From: Bacillus sp. ZZV12-4809
Lineage (GTDB): Bacteria > Bacillota > Bacilli > Bacillales > Cytobacillaceae
Assembly: GCF_009849585.1 (NCBI RefSeq)
Contig: NZ_VCRN01000031.1
Location: 1-50,681, forward strand
Length of the DNA: 50,681 nt
Direction: 5' to 3'
The notes under the pieces were generated by a model that had not been told where the DNA came from, made no database searches, and saw only the letters and a list, made by a program, of their open reading frames with translations. The stretch's first letter is position 1. Each line of letters starts with the position of its first letter. Positions 15,451-23,488 of the stretch are shown piece after piece. Made by a program: the position numbers and the translations under genes.

Positions 15451-16035
15451 TTAACTTTTCCGCTTCTTATATAAAAAATAGAACATCCCGGAACTCAAAG
15501 CGATGATTATGATCGGCAATATAAGTGGTTTTGCATATTCCTTGATGTCTCTCCAGTGGTCACCCAGCTCCATTCCCAATAATAAAAAGAGAACCGTCCA
15601 AGGCACCATGGCTGCAATTGTATAGATTGTAAAAATGGATAACGGCATTTTGGCTATTCCGGCAGGGATTGATATGGCGTGCCGGATGACTGGAATAAAT
15701 CGGGCTGTAAAGATGACTCCTGTTCCATACTTTTCGAACCATTTCTCTGATGCATCCAAATGCTTTTTCTGAATCAGCAAGTATTTCCCGTATTTATCAA
15801 GAACTGGCCTTCCGCCATATGCCCCCAGCCAGTATAGAAACAGCTGGGCAAATGTTCCCCCTGCAATTCCTGCAAGCAGTGCCCCTGTAAAATGGATATC
15901 ACCGGTGCTGACTAAGAAGCCGCCATAACTTAGGACTATCTCGCTTGGTATTATCTCAACCATTAAGCCAAGTGCTATGCCGGCATAACCCAGCTGGGAA
16001 AGTATTTCAAAAATGCTCGAAATGATTCCTTCCAT
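15451..16035 (-). CDS. DedA-family membrane protein
   Basis: The 194-aa integral membrane protein contains DedA (SNARE-associated/VTT domain) features: EIIPSEIVLSYGGFLVSTG at the N-terminus, the conserved GAYGGRPVLDKYGKYL, and FTARFIPVIRHAISIPAGIAKM, where the F.R..P..R pattern marks proton-coupled lipid carriers of the superfamily. Recent work assigns some DedA proteins to recycling of undecaprenyl phosphate across the membrane. That fits its position 21 bases downstream of uppP in the same transcription unit, which suggests joint work in undecaprenyl carrier recycling. Confidence 0.9.
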   Translation of the reverse strand: MEGIISSIFEILSQLGYAGIALGLMVEIIPSEIVLSYGGFLVSTGDIHFTGALLAGIAGGTFAQLFLYWLGAYGGRPVLDKYGKYLLIQKKHLDASEKWFEKYGTGVIFTARFIPVIRHAISIPAGIAKMPLSIFTIYTIAAMVPWTVLFLLLGMELGDHWRDIKEYAKPLILPIIIIALSSGMFYFLYKKRKS

Positions 16036-16056
16036 TTTGATATCGCCCCTTAGAAA

Positions 16057-16839
16057 TTAAAAAATCCCGGTCATTTGCAGAAAGATTATGGAGAACCCTA
16101 AAATCCAAACGTATACAGCAAATATCTTCAATGATTTCCGTTTTAGAAAGTTAATCATCCAAACGACTGCTGCATAGCCGAATATAGCCGATGACAATGT
16201 CGCCATTAACATGCTGCTAAGGGTTATGGCTTCTGTGTGGCCCGATAACAGTTCGCCAAATTGCATGACAATGCCGCCCGCGATGGCTGGAATGGAGAGC
16301 AGGAAGGAAAAATAGGCAGCTGTTTCCCTGTCAAGCTTTCTAAAGAGACCTGCTGCAATTGTTAAGCCGGATCTGGAGACTGCCGGAAAAATGGCAGCTG
16401 CCTGGAAAGTCCCAATAAATAAGGCATCTCCGTAGCTAATGCTGTCCATCTTTTTTGCGCCTTTTTTAACACTATCAGCAATCCAGAGGATAAACCCTGT
16501 AAATAGAAACTCCCAGCCTATAGTAACTCCGGATTTAGAAATTGAATCGAACATGTCACTCAGAAGCAGTCCGACAATGACAGCTGGAATCGTCCCTATA
16601 ATCAGCAGCATCGATAGCTTGCAGAATGGATTCTTTACTATTTGAAGCAATTCATTTTTGTAAACGACAAGAACGGCCAGTAAAGTTCCTATATGCAGCA
16701 TTGTATCAAGGAAGAGGCCAGCTTCATCAAGCCCGAAAAGATGTCTCCCCAAATATAAATGCCCTGTACTGGAAATAGGCAGGAACTCGGTAAGCCCCTG
16801 GATGATTCCCAGAATGAAAGCCTCCAGCTTTGACATCAT
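16057..16839 (-). CDS. uppP: Undecaprenyl-diphosphatase (BacA type)
   Basis: The 260-aa polytopic protein has both BacA/UppP signatures: GLTEFLPISSTGHLYLG (about residues 15-31) and the PAVSRSGLTIAAGL segment (about 151-164), which supply the catalytic Glu, Ser and Arg residues. The enzyme removes a phosphate from undecaprenyl diphosphate at the membrane so that the lipid carrier can re-enter wall synthesis; overproduction gives bacitracin resistance. GGAAGGTGATATACAC precedes the minus-strand ATG. It is the first gene of the uppP-dedA unit. Confidence 0.95.
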   Translation of the reverse strand: MMSKLEAFILGIIQGLTEFLPISSTGHLYLGRHLFGLDEAGLFLDTMLHIGTLLAVLVVYKNELLQIVKNPFCKLSMLLIIGTIPAVIVGLLLSDMFDSISKSGVTIGWEFLFTGFILWIADSVKKGAKKMDSISYGDALFIGTFQAAAIFPAVSRSGLTIAAGLFRKLDRETAAYFSFLLSIPAIAGGIVMQFGELLSGHTEAITLSSMLMATLSSAIFGYAAVVWMINFLKRKSLKIFAVYVWILGFSIIFLQMTGIF

Positions 16840-16974
16840 GTGTATATCACCTTCCTAGGCAGGTATAAGAATAGGCAAAGCTATGCGCAATGCCTGTCTT
16901 TAACATGTGTATTCAAGTTGTCCTAATCGAGAACAGGAAATTGAGCTGCAGGGGGATTGGAAAATAAAAATACA

Positions 16975-17000
16975 TGAAACCTTTTTGAATGAATATCGTA
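16975..17000 (+). promoter_or_regulatory. SigW-type ECF promoter
   Basis: TGAAAC, a 16-base spacer and CGTA match the SigW consensus of Bacillus exactly. It lies about 54 bp before the start of the DUF4870 gene on the same strand, and the spacer holds no competing sigma-A motif. SigW responds to cell-envelope stress. Confidence 0.65.
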
Positions 17001-17053
17001 AATAATATAAAAGAATCATCCAATTATATTGAAGAAATTTAGGAGGAAACACA

Positions 17054-17392
17054 ATGAATGACTATAAGATGCCTTCCAATGATGAAAGGCTTATAGCAGC
17101 CGCTATCTATGTGACCAGCTTCTTTACCATTTTTATCGGACCGCTGATCATTTGGCTTTTGAAAAAGAATGACTCGGAGTTTGTAGATTACCATGGAAAG
17201 GAATATTTTAATTTTTTAATTTCCTATTCGATTTACAGTGCAATCAGCGTAGTGTTAATGATCGTATTAATTGGAATCATTACGATTTGGATCGTGGGGA
17301 TTCTTGTGTTTATCTTTACGATAGTAGCTGCAGTTAAGGCATATGAAGGGAAGGAATACCGAATACCTTTAGTTTTTAGGCTAATAAAGTAA
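17054..17392 (+). CDS. DUF4870-family membrane protein
   Basis: The 112-aa protein has three or four hydrophobic segments (about residues 14-36, 50-75, 72-95) and the family pattern NDERLIAAAIYVTSF near the N-terminus, HGKEYFNFLISYSIY in the middle and a VKAYEGKEYRIPLVFRLIK tail. The function of DUF4870 proteins is unknown; several are envelope-stress induced. The SigW-type promoter upstream fits that. A TTTAGGAGGAAACACA ribosome binding site supports the ATG. Confidence 0.82.
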   Translation: MNDYKMPSNDERLIAAAIYVTSFFTIFIGPLIIWLLKKNDSEFVDYHGKEYFNFLISYSIYSAISVVLMIVLIGIITIWIVGILVFIFTIVAAVKAYEGKEYRIPLVFRLIK

Positions 17393-17544
17393 TGCGTTAG
17401 CAGAAGCCCCATGGTTACAGAGGAACGTACGTCTTCCCAAAAGCTGTGGTGGTGCTATGTTAAGCTGACGAAGCCTTCCTTGTCCTTTGTGCCTCAAGCG
17501 CAAGTCGGTTTGTACCGAAAGGTGTCATTGCTTTTCTGGGCGGA

Positions 17545-17605
17545 CCTGCTTGTGACCATGAAGGGGAGGCGCTGGGGCTGGATGCCAAAAACAGAGTCCA
17601 GGGCT
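17545..17605. repeat. Decayed copy of the palindromic repeat seen in the FMN riboswitch
   Basis: CTTGTGACC, then GAAGGGGAGGCGCTGG and GGCTGGA resemble, in reverse complement, one arm of the repeat at 25116-25260 (ACAAGCC...CTCGAGG...AGCGCC). Weaker similarity reaches back to about 17440. The 80-codon open frame across this region (from 17411) has no ribosome binding site and is probably chance. The whole 17393-18020 stretch (628 bp) has no intact gene: this repeat, a regulator pseudogene, a hairpin and a promoter. Confidence 0.5.
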
Positions 17606-17657
17606 GTTGCCGCTGGGCTCTTTATAATGGATAATTATAAGGGGATGGGATGATGTA

Positions 17658-17899
17658 ATGAATAGACTCGATAAACAGCGCATGCTCAATCTAATGGAAG
17701 TTTTGAGGGAGCAGACCGATTAAGAAAACGAATATACGCTCGACGATATAGCTCAATGCTTTAAGTGAGAGATGGGCTTGTCAAATGGCTTCTTAACTGG
17801 GGCAGCCAGGCTAAAGTGCTTTCACCATCCTCACTCCTTGATCAGGTAACAAACGAAATCAAACAGATGATGGCTGTTTATGAAAAAGAAACGGATTAA
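17658..17899 (+). pseudogene. Remnant of a WYL/YafY-type transcriptional regulator
   Basis: The 5' part reads MNRLDKQRMLNLMEVLREQTD, stop, ENEYTLDDIAQCFK, stop: the N-terminal helix-turn-helix region of a YafY-like regulator (RMLxLLEFLxEQTDEE pattern) broken by an in-frame TAA. The 3' part reads VKWLLNWGSQAKVLSPSSL ... MMAVYEK, the typical C-terminal end of the WYL domain. About 200 residues between are missing. A GGGGATGGGATGATGTA site still precedes the ATG. It is a deletion pseudogene. Confidence 0.75.
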
Positions 17900-17917
17900 G
17901 CCGTCAATTAACTTTTG

Positions 17918-17946
17918 AAGCACCCCTTTACTGGAGTGTTTTTTTA
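17918..17946 (+). terminator. Terminator downstream of the regulator remnant
   Basis: GCACCCC pairs imperfectly with GGAGTGT across a 6-base loop, followed by seven T; it probably served the former regulator gene. Confidence 0.6.
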
Positions 17947-17960
17947 TTTGAAAAAATAAC

Positions 17961-17985
17961 TGAACGATTTATGCACTTGAACGTC
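17961..17985 (+). promoter_or_regulatory. SigY-like ECF promoter for yxlEFG
   Basis: TGAACG, 15 bases, CGTC has the general ECF layout and resembles the TGAAC/CGTC elements reported for B. subtilis SigY. It sits 36 bp before the yxlE-like start. The sigma-factor assignment is inference. Confidence 0.5.
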
Positions 17986-18020
17986 ATATGAATGACAAAA
18001 CACTTAAGGAGGAAATCATA

Positions 18021-18218
18021 ATGGAATTATTTGAAAGTATTAATTGGGCAATTTTTGCTCCGATTGTCTTCATTCAGCTTATTATAATGGCGGTTGCCAT
18101 CATAGACCTGATAAAAATAGAAAAAGCAAATGGACCAAAGTGGGTATGGGCTCTCGTCATTTTATTTATTAATCTGATTGGGCCTATCATTTACTTTATT
18201 TTCGGAAGGAGAAGCTGA
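18021..18218 (+). CDS. yxlE: YxlE-like PLDc_N membrane protein
   Basis: The 65-aa protein has two membrane segments and the PLDc_N (phospholipase D-nuclease N-terminal) pattern with KIEKANGPKWVWALVILFINLIGPIIYFIFGRR. In B. subtilis yxlE precedes the ABC genes yxlFG in the sigY operon, and the same order holds here. ATG 18021 was chosen because AAGGAGGAAATCATA lies directly upstream, while ATG 17988 would overlap the putative transcription start. Family members act in membrane anchoring or control; exact role unknown. Confidence 0.8.
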   Translation: MELFESINWAIFAPIVFIQLIIMAVAIIDLIKIEKANGPKWVWALVILFINLIGPIIYFIFGRRS

Positions 18219-18220
18219 CT

Positions 18221-19126
18221 ATGCCGGTTGTTAGGGTAACAAATCTTAAAAAGCGGTTCAGAAATCAGGAAGTCATAAAAGGCCTGGACTTCCAATTATC
18301 GGAAGGAAAGTGTATTGCCCTCCTTGGAGCAAATGGAGCAGGAAAAACAACTTCACTAAATATGCTTGCAGGTCTGATGAAGCCCGATTCCGGTTCGATC
18401 GTGTATGAAGGGGGAGAAAAATCGGATTTTCGCAGATTAATAGGCTATCTTCCTCAATTCCCTGTTTTTTATGACTGGATGACAGGAAAAGAATTTCTTG
18501 AATACGCGGGTCAGCTTGCTGGCCTTTCCAAAGCAGAAGCCAAAGCCAGAGCAGCGGACCTTCTTGAACTTACCGGTATATCCGAAGCTAAAAACCGCCG
18601 GATTGGAAAATACTCGGGAGGAATGAAGCAGCGTCTTGGCATCGCTCAGGCGATTATTCACCGCCCTAAGCTAGTCATGCTCGATGAACCGGTTTCTGCC
18701 CTTGATCCTTTTGGGCGCAGGGAAGTGCTGGAGCTGTTGAACAGGCTGAAAAAAGAAACTGCAATCCTGTTTTCCACCCATATTCTAAACGATGCAGAAG
18801 AAATATGCGATGAAATTTTATTCCTCCATGATGGTGAACTGGTTGAGTCTGGAACATTGACAGACCTTAGAACCAAACATCAGCAAGCCAAGATTGACTT
18901 GGTTTTTAAAGAAGATGCCCGGGAATATGCTGAAGAACTGTCACTGCTTCCGCAAGTAACTTCAATGGAATTGGACGGAGATCGTGCAAGCTTTTGTGTA
19001 AAGGATATTGAAGAAGCAAGGGCTTTATTTTTATTTGAAATAACCAATCGGAAATGGCCACTGGTTAAGTTTGAAATCAGCAGAACGAGCCTTGAAGATG
19101 TTTTCATGAAGGTGGTGAAGAAATGA
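18221..19126 (+). CDS. yxlF: ABC transporter ATP-binding protein, YxlF-like
   Basis: The 301-aa protein has Walker A (GANGAGKTT, about residues 36-44), the Q loop, the ABC signature YSGGMKQRLGIAQA (about 131-144), Walker B (LVMLDEPVSALDP) and the H loop (STHI). It starts two bases after the yxlE-like stop and overlaps the permease by four bases (ATGA). The C-terminal ~80 residues form an extra domain found in CcmA/YxlF-type exporter ATPases. It should power the YxlG-like permease; the substrate is unknown. Confidence 0.9.
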   Translation: MPVVRVTNLKKRFRNQEVIKGLDFQLSEGKCIALLGANGAGKTTSLNMLAGLMKPDSGSIVYEGGEKSDFRRLIGYLPQFPVFYDWMTGKEFLEYAGQLAGLSKAEAKARAADLLELTGISEAKNRRIGKYSGGMKQRLGIAQAIIHRPKLVMLDEPVSALDPFGRREVLELLNRLKKETAILFSTHILNDAEEICDEILFLHDGELVESGTLTDLRTKHQQAKIDLVFKEDAREYAEELSLLPQVTSMELDGDRASFCVKDIEEARALFLFEITNRKWPLVKFEISRTSLEDVFMKVVKK

Positions 19127-19899
19127 AGCAATGGGTGACTTTATTAAAAAAAGAAATGCTGGAGCTTGCCAGAAACTTCAAATGGGTGTGGGTGCCGCTG
19201 ACTTTTATTTTAATAGCTGTAAAAGAGCCTCTGACCTTATACTATTTGCCTCAAATCATTGATTCAATTGGCGGGCTGCCTGAAGGGGCAGTTATCGAGC
19301 TTCCTGTTCCTTCAGCAGGTGAAGCACTTGCTGCTGCTCTCAGCCAGTATAATACGCTTGGTGTGCTAATTATTGTTTTCATTGCAATGGGAACCATTGC
19401 CGGTGAAAGGAAAAGCGGTGTTGCAGGGCTAATCCTTGTAAAGCCTGTGTCATACACCGGGTTTGTAACAGCTAAGTGGGCCAGTTTAATGATCCTAATA
19501 TGGTTATCATATTTTTTAGGTTACTTCCTCTCCTGGTACTATGTGGGCGTATTATTTGAATTTATTCCTTTTTCCGATTTTCTGCAATCCTTTTTTGTTT
19601 ATGGCATTTGGCTTACCCTTATTATCACTATAGTAATTCTCTTCAACACTTTTATTAAATCGCCTGGAGCGGTTGGATTTTTTACTATTGGGGCAATAGT
19701 CATTTTAACTCTTGTAAGCAATTCGCTTTCTCACGTGCTGGAGTGGAGTCCGGCCCTGCTTTTTGCTTATACAAATTCCTTTTTCATAGGCGGTCATTTC
19801 CCCGATGAATTATTGCCGAGTATCATTGTATCTGTCATTATCATTATATTTTCGATGTTTGCATCGATTGCGATTTTTAAACGAAGGGAACTTGCATGA
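19123..19899 (+). CDS. yxlG: ABC-2 type permease, YxlG-like
   Basis: The 258-aa protein has six predicted membrane segments and the layout of ABC-2 permeases (N-terminal cytoplasmic KKEMLELARNFKWVWVPL, a long first external loop near residues 50-75, and GTIAGERKSGVAGLILVKPVS). It is the membrane part of the YxlF/YxlG exporter, translationally coupled to the ATPase gene. The last codon and stop lie inside a 28-bp perfect palindrome. In B. subtilis the homologous genes are part of the SigY regulon. Confidence 0.85.
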   Translation: MKQWVTLLKKEMLELARNFKWVWVPLTFILIAVKEPLTLYYLPQIIDSIGGLPEGAVIELPVPSAGEALAAALSQYNTLGVLIIVFIAMGTIAGERKSGVAGLILVKPVSYTGFVTAKWASLMILIWLSYFLGYFLSWYYVGVLFEFIPFSDFLQSFFVYGIWLTLIITIVILFNTFIKSPGAVGFFTIGAIVILTLVSNSLSHVLEWSPALLFAYTNSFFIGGHFPDELLPSIIVSVIIIIFSMFASIAIFKRRELA

Positions 19900-19918
19900 A
19901 TTCATGCAAGTTCCTTCC
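19887..19918 (+). terminator. Perfect 28-bp palindrome overlapping the yxlG stop codon
   Basis: Bases 19887-19914 (GGAACTTGCATGAA and its exact reverse complement) contain the TGA stop, followed by TTCCTTTT. As RNA this is a 12- to 14-bp hairpin and probably the operon terminator, although the U tract is interrupted. Confidence 0.65.
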
Positions 19919-19992
19919 TTTTGGGCAAATTTGTATTTGAGAGGCTGATATTTTGGTAGTATAGCTTTAAAAGACAGAAAGGAAGATGCAGG

Positions 19993-20838
19993 GTGATTAG
20001 TGAAACGGGTCTTGTGCTTGAAGGGGGAGGAATGCGGGGAGTATATACAGCCGGGGTTCTCGAATATTTTCTTGAACAGGATCTTAGCTTTCCTTATGTT
20101 ATCGGTGTTTCTGCAGGGGCATGTAATGCAGCCTCTTATTTGTCCAAACAAAAGGGCAGGAATAGAATTGTTAATGTGGATTATGTAACAGATCCCAGAT
20201 ATATCTCATGGCGCAATTACTTTAAATCGCGTCAGTTTTTCGGAATGGATTTTATTTTTGATGAAATACCGAATAAACTTGTCCCATATCATTACGAAGT
20301 GTTTTATAATAACCAGTCTGAATTTATAATTGGAACAACAGATTGCCATACAGGCAAACCTGTCTATTTTAGTAAACAAGACTATGGGAAAGATATGCTC
20401 CAGGTTTTAAAAGCATCCAGTTCCCTTCCATTTATTGCTCCTGAGGTAGATTATAAAAACAAGGTCCTCCTGGATGGAGGGATCAGTGATCCAATACCAA
20501 TCAAAAAAGCACAGCAGGATGGTTTCAAAAAAAATATAGTGATTTTAACAAGAAACAGGGGATACTCAAAGAGACCTTCGAAATTTGCTTTTATGGTAAA
20601 AAGGAAATACCCGCATTACACAGGGCTGCAGAAAGCACTGGCAAATCGGTATCGAACCTATAACGAGACCCTGCGCTATGTAGAAGAGGAAGAAAAGAAG
20701 GGGACAGTCCTTGTCGTCCAGCCGCAGGAACCATTAACAGTGGGAAGGATGGAACGAAATCCTCAAAAACTGGAAAAGTTGTATCTTCAAGGTTACGAAG
20801 ATGCAAGAAAATCATTTGAAAGAATCATCTCATTTTAA
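19993..20838 (+). CDS. Patatin-like phospholipase family protein
   Basis: The 281-aa protein has the oxyanion motif GGGMRG (residues 11-16), the nucleophile elbow GVSAG (about 38-42) and the catalytic Asp in DGGISDPIP (about 161-169), the Ser-Asp dyad of patatin lipases. There is no signal peptide, so it should be cytoplasmic. It resembles the YjjU/RssA-type group common in Firmicutes. The GTG start has AAAGGAAGATGCAGG upstream. The in vivo lipid substrate is unknown. Confidence 0.88.
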   Translation: MISETGLVLEGGGMRGVYTAGVLEYFLEQDLSFPYVIGVSAGACNAASYLSKQKGRNRIVNVDYVTDPRYISWRNYFKSRQFFGMDFIFDEIPNKLVPYHYEVFYNNQSEFIIGTTDCHTGKPVYFSKQDYGKDMLQVLKASSSLPFIAPEVDYKNKVLLDGGISDPIPIKKAQQDGFKKNIVILTRNRGYSKRPSKFAFMVKRKYPHYTGLQKALANRYRTYNETLRYVEEEEKKGTVLVVQPQEPLTVGRMERNPQKLEKLYLQGYEDARKSFERIISF

Positions 20839-20866
20839 CCGTATCGATCACGATGCGGTTTTTTAT
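20837..20866 (+). terminator. Terminator after the patatin-like gene
   Basis: ACCGTATCG pairs with CGATGCGGT across four bases, followed by T6. Confidence 0.8.
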
Positions 20867-21110
20867 GTTTTAGGACAAAACACTTATCTTTTCGACATTG
20901 AGGAAATAGAAAAATATAAGGGTATTGTTGTATATAGTGCTAATATACCTAAATTGGTGTGAATATATGGAATTTAATATTAATAACATGAGTTTTATGT
21001 TGTGTCTTTTGCTTATTCTGCACAGGAGTGTGTCGAATAACAAAGATTTGCTGGTTAATTTATATTGAATATAATGAAAATTAGAAATTATAAGGGGGTC
21101 AATACACAAA

Positions 21111-22451
21111 ATGAACATGAAAAAGGGAATCGTAACGGGTGCGTTAAGTTTTGCGTTATGTGCTTCAGCTGTTTTTGCGTGTTCTGCAGGCGCAGGACAA
21201 GCCCAAGCTGCTGAAAAGAACTATTTGGTTGTTTTTAAAGATGAAGCTAAGCTTCCTTCAGGGTATGCTGATTTAGTGAAAAAGGCTGGAGGGCAAGTAG
21301 AGAATAAGCTGAATAAATTAGGAGCAGTTGAAGTTTCTTCATCTAATCCTAATTTTCTTTATGAAATCAGAAAGTCTTCTATTGTATCGGCTGCTGGCAC
21401 TGAAAATGTCATATATCCAGAAGCTCCTGCAGTGGAAGCAGATCTTCCATTAGATGGTGCGGATTTATATAACAGTCTGCAGTGGGATATCAAACAAGTA
21501 ACAAATGATGGTGTATCCTGGAATCTTCCAGGAGGAACAGGAAAGTCTGCTGATGGCAAAGATATCGTTGTTGGGGTAATCGATACAGGTATTGACTATA
21601 ATCACCCTGACCTGAAAGAAAATTATGCATATGGTAAATCATTTGTTCCCGGCTATCCAGATCCAATGGATGAAAACAGCCATGGTACACATGTTGCGGG
21701 ATCCATTGCAGCAAAAGGAAGAACAATGGGTGTTGGACCAGACTTAAAGGTAGCGGCTTACCGTGTATTCGGTCCTGAAGGGGGAGCAGCTACTTCACAT
21801 ATTGCCGAAGCTTTAATGACAGCTGCAGATGATAATGTCGATGTTGTCAACATGTCCCTTGGCGGATATGACTGGTTCCAGAATCCTGAGTATGCAACGA
21901 AGGATATTGTAGCAGACGTGCAAATGTTTAACAGAGCTATTAAATATGCGATTCAAAAAGGTGTAACTGTAGTTGGTTCAGCAGGGAATGATAGTGTTGA
22001 TTTAAAAAGTCCGGGGAAACTTTCTGGTTCTGATAATGGTGCCACACACAGAAGTCCAAGCAGTCAGCTGATGATTCGGGTGTCTGCAGGCGGAGCTTTA
22101 AAGAATCTTGCTTTCTATTCCAACTATGGTGTCGGCAAAATTGATGTTATGGCTCCAGGCGGGGACTTGGGACCAAACTATGATCCAAATACCGGAGCTG
22201 GCAGGGATAGTACCTACTTGGCATTAGCGACAATCCCTGGCGGAGGCTATGGCTATAAGGGAGGAACTTCAATGGCTGCCCCGAAAGTTGCGGCACTTGC
22301 TGGTGTGATCATCGCAAAACATGGAAAAGACAAAATCTCTCCCGCACAAGTTAAGCACATCATTCAAACTTCATCAGAAGATATCTTTAAGCCTGGGTAT
22401 GATGAGCAGTCAGGCCACGGGCTAATAAATGCAGTTAATGCGTTAAAATAA
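21111..22451 (+). CDS. Secreted subtilisin-family serine protease (S8)
   Basis: The 446-aa preproprotein has a signal peptide (about residues 1-33, ending AQAA), a propeptide of about 75 residues of the I9-like fold (YLVVFKDEAKLPSGYADLVKKAG) and the S8 catalytic domain. The triad is Asp in DTGIDYNHPD, His in NSHGTHVAGS and Ser in GTSMAAPKVAALAG, with the oxyanion Asn in GSAGND. There is no wall anchor or extra C-terminal domain. AAGGGGGTC precedes the ATG. It is a monocistronic exoenzyme with its own terminator; the gene-free 244 bp upstream presumably holds its promoter. Confidence 0.92.
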   Translation: MNMKKGIVTGALSFALCASAVFACSAGAGQAQAAEKNYLVVFKDEAKLPSGYADLVKKAGGQVENKLNKLGAVEVSSSNPNFLYEIRKSSIVSAAGTENVIYPEAPAVEADLPLDGADLYNSLQWDIKQVTNDGVSWNLPGGTGKSADGKDIVVGVIDTGIDYNHPDLKENYAYGKSFVPGYPDPMDENSHGTHVAGSIAAKGRTMGVGPDLKVAAYRVFGPEGGAATSHIAEALMTAADDNVDVVNMSLGGYDWFQNPEYATKDIVADVQMFNRAIKYAIQKGVTVVGSAGNDSVDLKSPGKLSGSDNGATHRSPSSQLMIRVSAGGALKNLAFYSNYGVGKIDVMAPGGDLGPNYDPNTGAGRDSTYLALATIPGGGYGYKGGTSMAAPKVAALAGVIIAKHGKDKISPAQVKHIIQTSSEDIFKPGYDEQSGHGLINAVNALK

Positions 22452-22459
22452 TTCAATTA

Positions 22460-22497
22460 ATAAAGCTGGCGGAAACTTTCCGTCAGCTTTATTTTTG
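22460..22497 (+). terminator. Terminator after the protease gene
   Basis: AAAGCTGGCGGAAA pairs with TTTCCGTCAGCTTT, followed by ATTTTTG. Confidence 0.85.
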
Positions 22498-22614
22498 AGG
22501 GAATTTTGCAAATAAAAAGAGCTTCCGACAATAAAATCCTTTCAGAATTCATTTTTATAGGACCTGATTAATAGAATAAAGAAGAGAAACAAATATAGCA
22601 GGGGAGACATACTG

Positions 22615-23403
22615 ATGAATATCCAGCACTATTACCAAAAAACAGCCGATATCTCTTTAAATGCAAGCCTCACAGCACTAGTGCCCCCATTTTTTTTCTT
22701 GTTGTTGTTTATGAATAAATTTCAGGGCACACATTTCATTATTCTATTAATCCCTTTTATTTTTTATAGTTTTTTATGCCATCAAATGTATTTGCTGAAT
22801 AAGCAAAGGGCGGATGAGGCAGTGTTAAGTAAGTACTATTACCAAGGACAAGCCCTTCTGCCTATTTTGCAGTACTCAAATGTGCTGATCGCTTTTTTGC
22901 CTGCCCCTTCTCTCAGGATGGTTTTGTTTGATCCTGATGGAAGTCAAATAGGCGAAATCAGGGATATGAAAATGCGAAAGATCCGCTGGTTTCTGCCTTA
23001 TTTTCTTGACCGTATCTTTCCAACGAGGCTGGGGATCTATGACCAAGCAGAAAATCTTGAAGTTTCCATCTTAATCCGCAGGAGTGGCATCGAAATTATC
23101 TCCTCAAATGATGAATACAGGGAAACAATCGAAATAAGAAAAATTGGAACCACTGTCGTGTTTCAAAATGGAGCTATTCATTATACAGTTCCTAAAACCT
23201 ATTTACACACGGATTTGCAGGTTCTGGATGAACAATCGCATAGAGCTGCCCGCCTTCGCAAAGGGTGGATGCCACTTGAGTGGGGAGAGCGTTTTAAGGA
23301 TCCAAATACACCGGTGCTCTCTTTTAAAGAGAGTCTGGCTCCAAAAGAAAAATGCAGAATTTATGCCATTTTTGCGGCTCTTTTTCTATATCACAATCAC
23401 TAA
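22615..23403 (+). CDS. Membrane protein of unknown function
   Basis: The 262-aa protein has two adjacent hydrophobic segments (about residues 18-33 and 40-57), then a basic cytoplasmic region with FDPDGSQIGEIRD and beta-rich stretches (IGTTVVFQNGAIHYTVPKTYLHTDLQVLD). That region recalls LURP/tubby-like or phage-type shell folds but cannot be assigned. AGGGGAGACATACTG precedes the ATG. It lies alone between the protease and a thioredoxin-like gene. No function is proposed. Confidence 0.65.
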   Translation: MNIQHYYQKTADISLNASLTALVPPFFFLLLFMNKFQGTHFIILLIPFIFYSFLCHQMYLLNKQRADEAVLSKYYYQGQALLPILQYSNVLIAFLPAPSLRMVLFDPDGSQIGEIRDMKMRKIRWFLPYFLDRIFPTRLGIYDQAENLEVSILIRRSGIEIISSNDEYRETIEIRKIGTTVVFQNGAIHYTVPKTYLHTDLQVLDEQSHRAARLRKGWMPLEWGERFKDPNTPVLSFKESLAPKEKCRIYAIFAALFLYHNH

Positions 23404-23488
23404 AATCCAGTGCACATATGTAGATTCTGTATTCCCCATATAGTATGATAAATTCAGCTTACAGGGAAATCAGTATTGAGGTGTTGGA

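Noticed and set aside
17411..17653. 80-codon plus-strand frame
   Set aside because: It lies over the decayed dispersed repeat, has no ribosome binding site and no plausible protein features.
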